The notes below the pieces were generated by a model that was not told the DNA's origin, did not search any database, and saw nothing but the letters and a program-made list of their open reading frames with translations. Of a stretch of DNA of 64,000 nucleotides, positions 56,923-64,000 are shown in pieces (positions within the stretch are counted from its first letter, which is position 1; each line of letters starts with the position of its first letter). The translations under genes were made by a program, and so were the position numbers. The stretch comes from Symbiodinium sp. CCMP2592 (lineage: Eukaryota > Sar > Dinophyceae > Suessiales > Symbiodiniaceae): NCBI GenBank assembly GCA_905221615.1, contig CAJNDT010002002.1, positions 248,001-312,000 of the forward strand, given 5' to 3'.

Positions 56923-56959
56923 GAAGTGCTTTTAACCCTAAGCCCTAAACCCCAAACCC

Positions 56960-57155
56960 TAAAACCTAAACAAAGACCGCCGCTTTCCCCAGCTAGCGCT
57001 GGCGGCGGTCGCTACCGCGTCCCCACTGGTGGGCGCGGTGCGTCCAATCGATGGGCTTCAGCCCTAGTGGACGCCGACTTGGATCCGTCCGGTGAGGACG
57101 GTCGACGCTCAGAGCTAAGTGAACCTGCCTGCAGGCGACAGTCCTTCTCTTAGCT
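56960..57155 (+). CDS. Candidate exon, unknown
   Basis: GC-rich; reads SPASAGGGRYRVPTGGRGAS, NRWASALVDADLDPSGEDGR, RSELSEPACRRQSFS to TAG. Both strands are open. No family recognised. Confidence 0.35.
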
Positions 57156-57177
57156 CCTAAGCTGATTACCCTAAACC

Positions 57178-57398
57178 CCACGATTTGGAGTAACATCCTA
57201 GGATTTAGGATTTAGGATTTAGGGTTTAGGATTTGAGATTTAGGATCTAGGATTTAGGATTTAGGATTTAGGGTTTTGGGGTTTTGGGGTTTAGGATTTA
57301 GGATTTAGGATTTAGGGTTTAGGATTTAGGATTTAGGATTTAGGATTTAGGATTTAGGGTTTAGGATTTAGGATTTAGGATCTAGGATTTAGGATTGA
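57178..57398 (+). repeat. TTTAGGA (GGATTTA) 7-mer array
   Basis: About 28 units, mostly TTTAGGA rather than TTTAGGG. Preceded by CGATTTGGAGTAACATCCTA, the same phrase that precedes the 7-mers in each unit of the 58.1-58.8 kb satellite. Confidence 0.95.
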
Positions 57399-57399
57399 G

Positions 57400-58100
57400 G
57401 ATTGGCCTCCGGAAAAGGAGCGGGCACTGCAAAATCGACATTTTTGGTGCTTTTGTGTGGTTCGCTTATCGGCGGCCTTGGAAGCCGGAAATCCACAAGA
57501 AATACAACCGGCCTCGGGCCTCGGAAATGGCCTCCGCAAAAGGAGCGGGTACTGCAAAATCGACGATTTTGGTGTTTTTGTGGGGTTCCACCCATTTCGG
57601 CGGCCTTGGAAACCCGGAAATCCACAAGAATTACAACGGGCCTCGGAAATGGCCTCCGGAAAAGGAGTGGGCACTGCAAAATCGACGATTTTGGTGCTTT
57701 TGTGGGTTTCCACCCATCTCGGCTGCCTTGGAAACTTGAAATCCAAGAAAGGTACTGCAAAATCGACGATTTTGGTGTTTTTGTGGGGTTCCACCCATTT
57801 CGGCGGCCTTGGAAGCCGGAAAGCCACAAGAATTACAAGGGGCCTCGGAAATGGCCTCCGGAAAAGGAGCGGGTATTGCACAATCGACGATTTTGGTGCT
57901 TGTGTGGGTTTCCACCCATTTCGGCTGCCTTGGAAACCTGAAATCCAAGAAATTCAAGGGCCTCGGAGATGGCCTCCGGGAAAAGGAGAAAATCGACGAT
58001 TTTTGTGCTTTTGTGGGTTTCCCATCCATTTCGGCGGCCTTGGAAGCCGGAAATCCAAGAAATACAAGGGGCCTTGGAGATGGCTTCCGGAGAAGGAGCG
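57400..58100. repeat. About 110-120 bp satellite with internal palindromes, about six copies
   Basis: Unit phrases: GGCCTCCGGAAAAGGAGCGG, TACTGCAAAATCGACGATTT, GGGTTTCCACCCATTTCGGC, GGCCTTGGAAGCCGGAAATC. AAAATCGACGATTTT is a perfect palindrome and GTGGGTTTCCACCC a hairpin. Copies vary in length. Many overlapping frames on both strands are open; they are repeat translations. Confidence 0.95.
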
Positions 58101-58812
58101 GGTACTGCGGGGGGTTGCGTGTGCGAACCGAGACTGGGCACACCCGACGATTTGGAGTAACATCCTACGATTTAGGATTTAGGATTTAGGGTTCAAGACT
58201 TAGATTTAGAAGAAGGAGCGGGCACTGCCGGGGGCTGCGTATGCGAACCGAGACCGGGCACACCCGACGATTTGGAGTAACATCCTAGGATTTAGGATTT
58301 AGGGTTCAAAACTTAGAGTTAGAAGAAAGAGCGGGTACTGCGGGGGGCTGCGTGTGCGAACCGAGACCGGGCACACCCGACGATTTGGAGTAACATCCTA
58401 GGATTGAGGATTTAGGATTTAAGATTTAGGGTTCAAAACTTAGAGTTAGAAGAAGGAGCGGGTACTGCGGGGGGCTGCGTGTGCGAACCGAGACCGGGCA
58501 CACCCGACGATTTGGAGTAACATCCTAGGATTTAGGATGTAGGATTTAGGGTTCAAGACTTAGATTTAGAAGAAGGAGCGGGTACTGCGGGGGGCTGCGA
58601 GTGCGAACCGAGACTGGGCACACCCGACGATTTGGAGTAACATCCTAGGATTTACGATGTAGGATTTAGGGTTCAAAACTTAGAGTTAGAAGAAGGAGCG
58701 GGTACTGCGGGGGGCTGCGTGTGCGAACCGAGACCGGGCACACCCGACGATTTGGAGTAACATCCTAGGATTGAGGATTTAGGATTTAGGATTTAGGGTT
58801 CAAAACTTAGAT
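58088..58812. repeat. About 120 bp satellite with embedded TTTAGGA/TTTAGGG, six copies
   Basis: Unit: GAAGGAGCGGGTACTGCGGG, GGCTGCGTGTGCGAACCGAG, CCGGGCACACCCGACGATTT, GGAGTAACATCCTAGG, then two to four TTTAGGA units and GTTCAAAACTTAGA. Starts near 58090, 58206, 58324, 58446, 58566 and 58686. Its first phrase overlaps the previous satellite's GGAGCGGGTACTGC. Confidence 0.97.
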
Positions 58813-58905
58813 TTAATATCTAAAAATATCTCAATCCAATAAAAGCCCTAAACCCGCCAAGGTTGAGATGTGGGTGGGCGGGTCGGGCGAGAGCGTTGAA
58901 CACTT

Positions 58906-58943
58906 GCGCGCACCACAACACACGCCTGCGTGGTGGTGCGCGC
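58906..58943. repeat. GC-rich hairpin
   Basis: GCGCGCACCAC (58906-58916) pairs perfectly with GTGGTGCGCGC (58933-58943); the loop holds a second small stem CACGC-CT-GCGTG. Confidence 0.88.
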
Positions 58944-59068
58944 GGAACGTTTAGCAAACCCTAAACCCTAAACCCTGAACCCTAAACCCTAAACCCCTGC
59001 TTTAAAAGAAAACTCTAAACCCCTGCATAAAAAAAACCCTAAACCCCTAAACCCTAAACCCTGAGGTT

Positions 59069-59121
59069 CTTGGACTGGTGGCCTGGGACCAGGATGGAAC
59101 AGCAGCTGGGGCTCCGTGGAG
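59069..59121 (+). CDS. Exon 5 of Cys-rich protein (GPGWN segment)
   Basis: Reads GSWTGGLGPGWNSSWGSVE and ends TCCGTGGAG|GATGGC, a GA-type donor. Joined to exon 6 (AG|GACTATGC) it gives SWGSVE-DYAVNDISAWDACC, a continuous domain. The sequence aligns with GGYGPGWN of exon 2. The 5' border is uncertain (CCCTGAG|GTT). Confidence 0.6.
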
Positions 59122-59138
59122 GATGGCTCTTAGGGTTC

Positions 59139-59230
59139 CTTTTAAGGGACCCTTTAAAGGGATCTATGAGGGTTCCTTTAAAGGGAACTTGGGTTTAGGG
59201 GTTTAGGGGTTTAGGGGTTTAGGATCTAGA
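59139..59230 (+). mobile_element. Stand-alone S-unit
   Basis: TTAGGGTTCCTTTTAAGGGA, AAAGGGATCTATGAGGG, then (TTTAGGGG)n. Not flanked by an obvious duplication. Confidence 0.6.
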
Positions 59231-59232
59231 GA

Positions 59233-59353
59233 CCTATAGTAAACCCCATAAAGCTGGAAACCGGGTTAAGGCCAAATAGTGCTGGGATTCCCTATACATT
59301 TCTCTTAAGGATTGAGGCTATGGGGTTTCCGACTTTTCGGCTTGCACTGTAAG
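59233..59353. mobile_element. Family D palindromic element (GGAAACC subtype)
   Basis: TATAGTAAACCCCATAAAGC on the left; TTTCCGACTTTTCGGCTTGC with ACTGTA on the right. Confidence 0.9.
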
Positions 59354-59640
59354 GGCTTAGGCTTTAGGGTTCGTTTAAAAGCTTTAGGGTTCAGGGCTGG
59401 GGGTTTAGAGTTTAGGGTTCGTTTAAAGGCTTTAGGGTTTAGGGTTTAGGTCTGAGGGTTTAGGGTTTAGGGCTGAGGGGGTTGGGTTCCTTTGAAGGCT
59501 TTAGGGTTTAGGGTTTAGGGCTGGGGGTTTAGGGTTTAGGGTTTAGGGCTTAGAGTTTAGGGTTTAGGGAATAAGGGTTTCCATAAGGGGTCCATAAGGG
59601 TACTATAAGGGCTTTCTTGGTTCAGGGTTTAGGGTTTAGG
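59354..59640 (+). repeat. Loose tandem of TTTAGGG with GTTCGTTTAAAGGC
   Basis: Three to four units of about 60-70 bp (GGCTTTAGGGTTTAGGGTTT AGG, GGGTTCGTTTAAA). Confidence 0.8.
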
Positions 59641-59949
59641 AGGATGGCTCCTGGAAGGGCTCCTCTGAAAGTCTTTATATGGGTCTCCTGGCTCAAATGG
59701 TTCTTTTAAGGGTTTTATATGGGGGCCCTTTAAAGGTTCCTTGTAAAGGTTTAGGGTGTAGCGGTTAGGGTCTATAGGGTTTGGAAGGGCTTTTGTAGGG
59801 GCAAGAGGCGACCACGAAACGAGCGCAAAGCTTTGAACCCCAAGCCAAAGACCTTAAAACCCTTAAGCGCTAACCAGCCCTAACCCCCTGAAACTTGAAC
59901 CGTCCATCCCAATCCCTTACGGTTTAGGGTTTAGGGTTTAGAAATGCAG

Positions 59950-60045
59950 GACTATGCAGTCAACGACATCAGCGCTTGGGATGCTTGCTGCGAGTGCCAG
60001 CGTTGTCCCCGTGAAGTGCTTCTCGGATTTCAATTCCTGTGCACG
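59950..60045 (+). CDS. Exon 6 of Cys-rich protein (ACC-x-C segment)
   Basis: After TTAGAAATGCAG the frame reads DYAVNDISAWDACCECQRCP then REVLLGFQFLCTG before TTTAGG. It aligns with AYAVDNVSAVDACCSC of exon 4. Phase 0, AG|GAC start. Downstream residues after CQ diverge and may be intronic. Confidence 0.66.
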
Positions 60046-60267
60046 GGTTTAGGCTTAGGGTTTAGGGGTTTAGAGTTTAGACTTTGGAGGTTTAGGGTTT
60101 AGGTGTCGGGTTTCGGTTTCTGGGAGTTTAGGGAGGTTAGCGTTTAAGCTCAAGCCCTAAGCTTGACTTCAGGCAGGCGGACCAAAGAAGAGCCACAACA
60201 TTGAACACAAAGCGAGCTTTGAACCCTCAGCTGTTCTTTCCCAAACCCTAAACCCTAAACCCCTAAT

Positions 60268-60368
60268 ATCGGGGCCTTATCAATTACCTATACTATATTG
60301 GGGGAGCCTTATTATAGTTACAGTATAATGGGCCCCTAAACCCTACTCTATTTATTAAGGCCCCTCAT
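60268..60368. mobile_element. Family H palindromic element
   Basis: ATATCGGGGCCTTATCAATT on the left; AGTATAATGGGCCCCTAAAC and TATTAAGGCCCCTCATTA on the right. Confidence 0.8.
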
Positions 60369-60439
60369 TAGAGCGATGCGGAAACCTTGCCCCTTGATCC
60401 ACACGTCTTTTTGTTTTCATGCCTTAGTGTCTACACATA

Positions 60440-60520
60440 TAGGCTACAGTGTACTTCCTTTTTGGGATTACCTTATAGGATTCTAAGTATGAACCCCTAA
60501 AAGAAACTACTGTGGAGCCT
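60440..60520. mobile_element. Single relative of the 49 bp minisatellite unit
   Basis: TACAGTGTACTTCCTTTTTG GGATTACCTTATAGG, with right arm AAAGAAACTACTGTGG. It supports the view that the array at 19583 expanded from one palindromic element. Confidence 0.75.
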
Positions 60521-60650
60521 GTGGGTAGCCTCTGTGGAGTATTGCAAGGCGTCTCAAGCTTAAGCCATAAGCGCAAGCCCTAGCAGCCTCACGGTCATGT
60601 TGGGTTGGGGTTTAGGGTTCAGGGTTTTGGGTTTAGGGTTTGGGGTTTAG

Positions 60651-60746
60651 ATGTTATCCAACCTCAAAGAGGGGAAGGCTGTTCTGCTTGTAGTTGTGCC
60701 GTTGACCTCAAACACTGAACGCTTGATTGTCATTGTGTGCAACTGA
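60651..60746 (+). CDS. Candidate small exon/ORF
   Basis: ATG after TTTAG; reads MLSNLKEGKAVLLVVVPLTS then NTERLIVIVCN to TGA. Hydrophobic strand-like segments. The reverse strand is also open (60647-60844). Confidence 0.4.
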   Translation: MLSNLKEGKAVLLVVVPLTSNTERLIVIVCN

Positions 60747-61046
60747 GCCAACCGAAGTTTCAGTATTAGGACCCCACACACCCCCAAAACGACCTCCGAT
60801 TTGAGGGACCCCACCCTCAATACGACACAGATGAATCCCCTCAATTCTTGATCCTAAGTTAAACCTCCTTACAACCCCTTTCAATGCCCATGAGCCCTCA
60901 AAACCCCGTGAAACCCATTGGCACCCTGTCTTTAAAATCCTCTGCCACCCCTGCGAAACCCTATACCCGAAACACTGATAAAGCCCTTTGCCCTATGCAA
61001 CGACCCCTAAACCCTAAACCCCAAACCGTAAACCTCAAACCGAGGA

Positions 61047-61147
61047 TTTTGATGGATCAGTCAGATCTAGACAGCTATGCGGCCCTCGGCTGTCAACGCG
61101 CACACAGGCGAAAGAGATTCAGGGTTCATCGTCTTAGTGGGGTTTGA
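61047..61147 (+). CDS. Candidate terminal exon, basic
   Basis: Reads ILMDQSDLDSYAALGCQRAH then RRKRFRVHRLSGV to TGA. Follows CCCTAAACC-type DNA. Confidence 0.4.
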
Positions 61148-61344
61148 AGTTTAGTTAATATTTCGTTTGGTGGGGAAACTTGTTTTGTTCGGAGTTGAGT
61201 GCTTTGGTTTCGGTGATGTTGCATGGAATTTCCGAGGACAACTTCCATTAGAAGGAGCAGCTTGTCTTTTTGCTCGCTTCGTGCAGGAAGTGGAAACTTC
61301 CTGCATGTTTGTTTGTTTGCCTGCCTAAGCCCTAAAGCCCTAAA

Positions 61345-61446
61345 CCCTCGTGGGGCAGGCTCTATTCCGGTGGAGCTGGAGACTTCAGCCAGCTAAAGCT
61401 TCGCACTGTCAACTACGTGGTGTCTCAGTCGAAGCGAGCAAATTAG
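61345..61446 (+). CDS. Candidate terminal exon
   Basis: Reads SGGAGDFSQLKLRTVNYVVS then QSKRAN to TAG. Composition only. Confidence 0.37.
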   Translation, partial: PSWGRLYSGGAGDFSQLKLRTVNYVVSQSKRAN

Positions 61447-61821
61447 GGTGTTCTGAAGGGTTTAGGGCCGGTATAGCGCTAGGGCTCAGGGTTTCGGGTT
61501 TAGGCTTTGGGGCTTGGCTTGGGGTTTAGGGTTGAGGGTTTAGTGTTAAGGGTTCAGGACATACATGGGTAGCTTCTTAAGTTCGCACCCTTTTCTGGAT
61601 CCTGACATGAAGGCGTGACTCTCACAAAAAGCACTGCTTAAAGGGATCTTAAGTTAGCTAACATCCTAAACCCCCCAACCTAAAACCCGACTTCAACCCC
61701 AAAGCCAGAACCCTAAACCAGTGAACCCCTTATATCCCAAATGTGAGAAGGGCTTGGGGAAAACAGGTGGACAAGGTTTTCGAGGGTACTCTAAAACTCA
61801 TATAGTTAATTGTATAGCTTC

Positions 61822-61911
61822 ATGCCTCTGGGGGCACGCTTTGCTGCCATCATTGCGAGTGCGGGCATTTTGGGCTCTACACGATCGGTTTGGAGGCCCT
61901 TCGGGGATTAG
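61822..61911 (+). CDS. Candidate small ORF with hydrophobic helix
   Basis: ATG gives MPLGARFAAIIASAGILGST then RSVWRPFGD to TAG. Could be a membrane segment. An overlapping frame is open 61721-61927. Confidence 0.38.
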   Translation: MPLGARFAAIIASAGILGSTRSVWRPFGD

Positions 61912-62221
61912 GGTAACATGTGTTTAGAGTTTAGGGTTTAGCGTTTAACATACAAGATATTATTTCTGATGTTCCAACGACGATATACCTCCAAACCCTG
62001 TTCTAATATCATGGGCTCTACATAACCCAGAGCGTCCCAGTCTGCATCGAAATGTCAAGTTTTTGGGGTCCCCCTTTCTCTACCCCGGATGGTGCTTGGT
62101 GTTGGAGCCCTGGAGTAACTTTCATAACTAAGCCTGCATAGCGTGCTGCGTTGGAATGACGTCGGTTCTATCGGCGACCGTGCCCAAATCACAGGTATTT
62201 ACATCGTTTTTGCCACTTAAT

Positions 62222-62336
62222 CCTTGGAGGTTCATGGGTAGTTGTAAGTAGGGTTATCAGTCCCCTATTCTGGCTTATAACTATACTTATCTTAATTGTA
62301 ACCCCGCTTATAACTACCCATGAATCTCCAAGTACA
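62222..62336. mobile_element. Family C2 palindromic element
   Basis: CCTTGGAGGTTCATGGGTAG on the left, ACTACCCATGAATCTCCAAG with TA on the right. Confidence 0.92.
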
Positions 62337-62339
62337 ACA

Positions 62340-62560
62340 TCCTGACGCGTTGTATCAAGCTGCCTTGCGCAAGCATGCCCAAACGACTAGCCTCCACAGA
62401 GTTTCGCCCCTTTACACAGAATACTGCAGAAGAATGTTCTACAATTCTGGCATAAGGTGCCCTGTCAGAAGTGTTGGTGCCTTGTGAGAGCATGCCCGAA
62501 ATACAGGTTCTTTTACAGTGCCTTTGCTTCTTTGCACAAAATAGTGCCAAAAGGTAAAGT
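62340..62560. repeat. About 110 bp imperfect direct duplication
   Basis: CAAGCATGCCCAAACGACTA ... TTTCGCCCCTTTACACAGAA TACTGCAGAAGAAT (62370) resembles GAGCATGCCCGAAATACAGG ... CTTTGCTTCTTTGCACAAAATAGTGCCAAAAGGT (62488). Confidence 0.6.
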
Positions 62561-62994
62561 GACGGCGGTTTATGATGATGATGTTGTTGATGGAGAAGAG
62601 GATGATGATCACTGCAACAAAAGCCATGGCTGAGCTAGAACTTGTCCAACTTGCAAGATCACCGGGGCCTTAATAGAATACGATTTGGGGGTGATTGCGG
62701 ACATGAGTCTGAGGTGTCCAGTAACATCACACGGTCTCGGACATCGCAGAATAGGGTTTGGGGGTATATGATACTATAAATATATCAAAGAACCACAAAT
62801 AGTAGAGGCAATTATTTAGGCCCTTATATAGCAGTTTCCTGCAGGCGCTACAAGCTTGTTTTTCCTGAAAAGTCGCGCGAAAGCTTCGGCTTCCTGCGCA
62901 GCTAAGGGTTTAGGGTTTACCTACATTGGCGGGTGCAAGAACTTCCGTGTTCAGCAAGTTCTGTCATTATGCTCAAAGAGAGTCGGTGGGCTTA

Positions 62995-63124
62995 ATCATA
63001 GGGGCCCTTAGGCCCTTAGGGGTGTAAGGGCAGGGGGGGTAGGGACCAAGGACACAATAAGGCCTATTTAAGGAAATATAGTTCCCTACCCCCCTCCCCC
63101 CTACCCCCTAGGGGTCCATATGAC
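62995..63124. mobile_element. Family K palindromic element
   Basis: ATCATAGGGGCCCTTAGGCC with GGGGTGTAAGGGCAGGGGGG on the left; CCCCCTCCCCCCTACCCCCT and AGGGGTCCATATGA on the right. Confidence 0.85.
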
Positions 63125-63264
63125 TTAAGGTGTGCCGCAACACCTCCGTTTGCGCGTTCAGGCCCGAAGCCCGCATCAGGCTTGTGAATAAACTGCGAAG
63201 CCCGAGAGCCCCGAGTTAGGCGAACTTTGCACGATTGCGTGTCTCCGCGGCAGAATTCGTGCAG

Positions 63265-63340
63265 TTGTTGAGTTTTGCGGGCCCAACTTGAGGCCAGAAA
63301 TCGGCTTAGTTTTTGAGTTTTGCGGGCCCAACTTGAGAAC
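63265..63340. repeat. Direct repeat, two copies
   Basis: TTGAGTTTTGCGGGCCCAAC TTGAG occurs at 63269 and 63315. Confidence 0.93.
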
Positions 63341-63430
63341 AAAATCGGTTTCAAAATTGGGTCCCAATCATTGGACCCGCCTAGTTAGCAACTCTTAAGG
63401 AAGATTTCATTGCGGCACCCGGAAGCCATG

Positions 63431-63715
63431 CCCAGAGAGCCCAATACCCCTTAATTAAGGAATATACCGTAAATATTAAGGCCCCCTATAATTTAAGCAA
63501 TATTCTTTAATTAAGGAATATACCGTAAATATTAAGGCCCCCCTATAATTTCAGCAATATTCCTCAATTAAGGAATATACCGTAAATCATAATATTAAGG
63601 CCCCCTATAATTTAAGCAATATTCCTTAATTAAGGAATATACCGTGAATCATAACATTAAGGCCCCCTATAATTTAAGCAATATTCCTTAAATTAAGGGA
63701 TATTGGCTCTCTGGG
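63431..63715. mobile_element. Family B element with four tandem inner units
   Basis: CCCAGAGAGCCCAATACCCC on the left and GGGATATTGGCTCTCTGGG on the right. Between them AATTAAGGAATATACCGTAA ... ATTAAGGCCCCCTATAATTT ... AGCAATATTCC is repeated four times (about 62-70 bp units). Confidence 0.95.
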
Positions 63716-63784
63716 TCCCTAAACCCTAAACCTAGTACCCTCAATCCTTGACAGAATGCTGAAACTTCGAATCATAAGTCCTCC

Positions 63785-63971
63785 GGTTGATGATCTAAAT
63801 CCTGGGGTTCCTTAAATGGATCTATAAGGATACCTTTAAGGGATGTATAGGGGTTTTAGGGTTTAGGGTTTAGGATGATATAAATCCTGCATTACCCATT
63901 CTAAGGAATATGCCATAGTTCTCATGGTTTAGGGTCCTTAAGGTAATGCAGGTTTTATATCAGCAACAGTC
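63785..63971. mobile_element. Family A element with S-unit and 16 bp duplication
   Basis: GATGATCTAAATCCTG (63789-63804) recurs as GATGATATAAATCCTG (63874-63889). The 69 bp between is S-type (GGGTTCCTTAAATGGATCTA ... GTTTTAGGGTTTAGGGTTTA). Right end GGTTTTATATCAGCAACAGT. Confidence 0.92.
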
Positions 63972-64000
63972 GAACCCCTACCTGTAGCCGAAAAGACCTA

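Larger units (their letters stand above)
1..64000. repeat. Window-wide degenerate telomere-like (TTTAGGG/CCCTAAA) matrix
   Basis: Runs of TTTAGGG or CCCTAAA, with frequent one-base variants (TTTAGGGG, TTTTAGGG, TTTAGGA, CCCCAAA), fill most spaces between all other features. The orientation changes many times along the window, so this is not one terminal telomere but a dispersed interstitial repeat. TTTAGGG is the plant-type telomeric unit, known from plants and several algal and alveolate groups including dinoflagellates. Spaces over 300 bases without another entry hold this material and nothing else that I recognise. Confidence 0.9.

Noticed and set aside
57375-58189. Numerous overlapping ORFs up to 241 codons on both strands
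   Set aside because: All follow the 110-120 bp satellite units; several frames on both strands are open at once, which signals repeat structure rather than coding.
1-64000. A terminal telomere or subtelomere
   Set aside because: Telomere-like repeats are short, degenerate, in both orientations and spread evenly; no end-proximal uniform array is present.

Overview
The window looks like nuclear DNA of a dinoflagellate (possibly a Symbiodiniaceae or Suessiales relative; the rank is inference). The grounds are TTTAGGG/CCCTAAA plant-type telomeric motifs scattered everywhere, almost no long reading frames, very short exon-like islands with non-canonical AG|GA splice borders, a cysteine-rich ACC-x-C-GGG domain that I recall as common in dinoflagellate proteins, and a tyrosine-recombinase element. 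No rRNA, tRNA, spliced-leader, CRISPR or bacterial operon structure was recognised. || Most of the 64 kb consists of three kinds of non-coding material. (1) Degenerate telomere-like 7-mers in both orientations. (2) At least a dozen families of roughly 100-120 bp palindromic, MITE-like elements, present in one to more than ten copies and often nested; several carry TA at both ends. (3) Short units I call S (GGGTTCCTTAAAGGGATC... followed by TTTAGGG repeats), which sit inside the palindromic elements flanked by 16-30 bp direct duplications. Tandem satellites (6, 12, 49, 75 and about 115-120 bp units) and microsatellites make up most of the rest. || Coding material consists of short islands on the + strand. 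The best supported is a split gene for a secreted Cys-rich protein (about 44.95-60.0 kb): a signal-peptide exon at 44955, then domain fragments at 49471, 54213, 54571, about 59070 and 59950. Reading across AG|GA borders rebuilds a recurring W-x-D-x-x-G-x-x-C-x-x-Y ... GYGPGWN ... A-x-D-ACC-x-C pattern. A second split gene (about 17.0-17.8 kb) encodes coiled-coil segments interrupted by a putative 132 bp intron made almost entirely of CCCTAAA repeats. A 140-codon frame at 21759-22181 is the longest ordinary-looking reading frame. Other islands are listed as candidate exons at low confidence, because short open frames occur by chance. || Mobile-element genes are a frameshifted tyrosine recombinase (about 51.7-52.7 kb, two catalytic positions substituted) followed by GC-rich hairpins and an 86 bp repeat pair, and a KDZ-like transposase fragment at 27.9-28.3 kb with a one-base frameshift. 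A GC-rich block at 35.2-36.4 kb carries five consecutive perfect small hairpins. || Layout: 0-10.8 kb telomere-like DNA, A/B/D/E/F elements and scattered islands; 10.8-21 kb telomeric arrays, the coiled-coil gene and a 49 bp minisatellite; 21-36 kb C/D/I/J elements, the 21.8 kb frame, microsatellites and the transposase; 36-45 kb mostly repeats; 45-60 kb the Cys-rich gene with a 75 bp minisatellite, recombinase element and large satellites in its putative introns; 60-64 kb small islands and an expanded B element.
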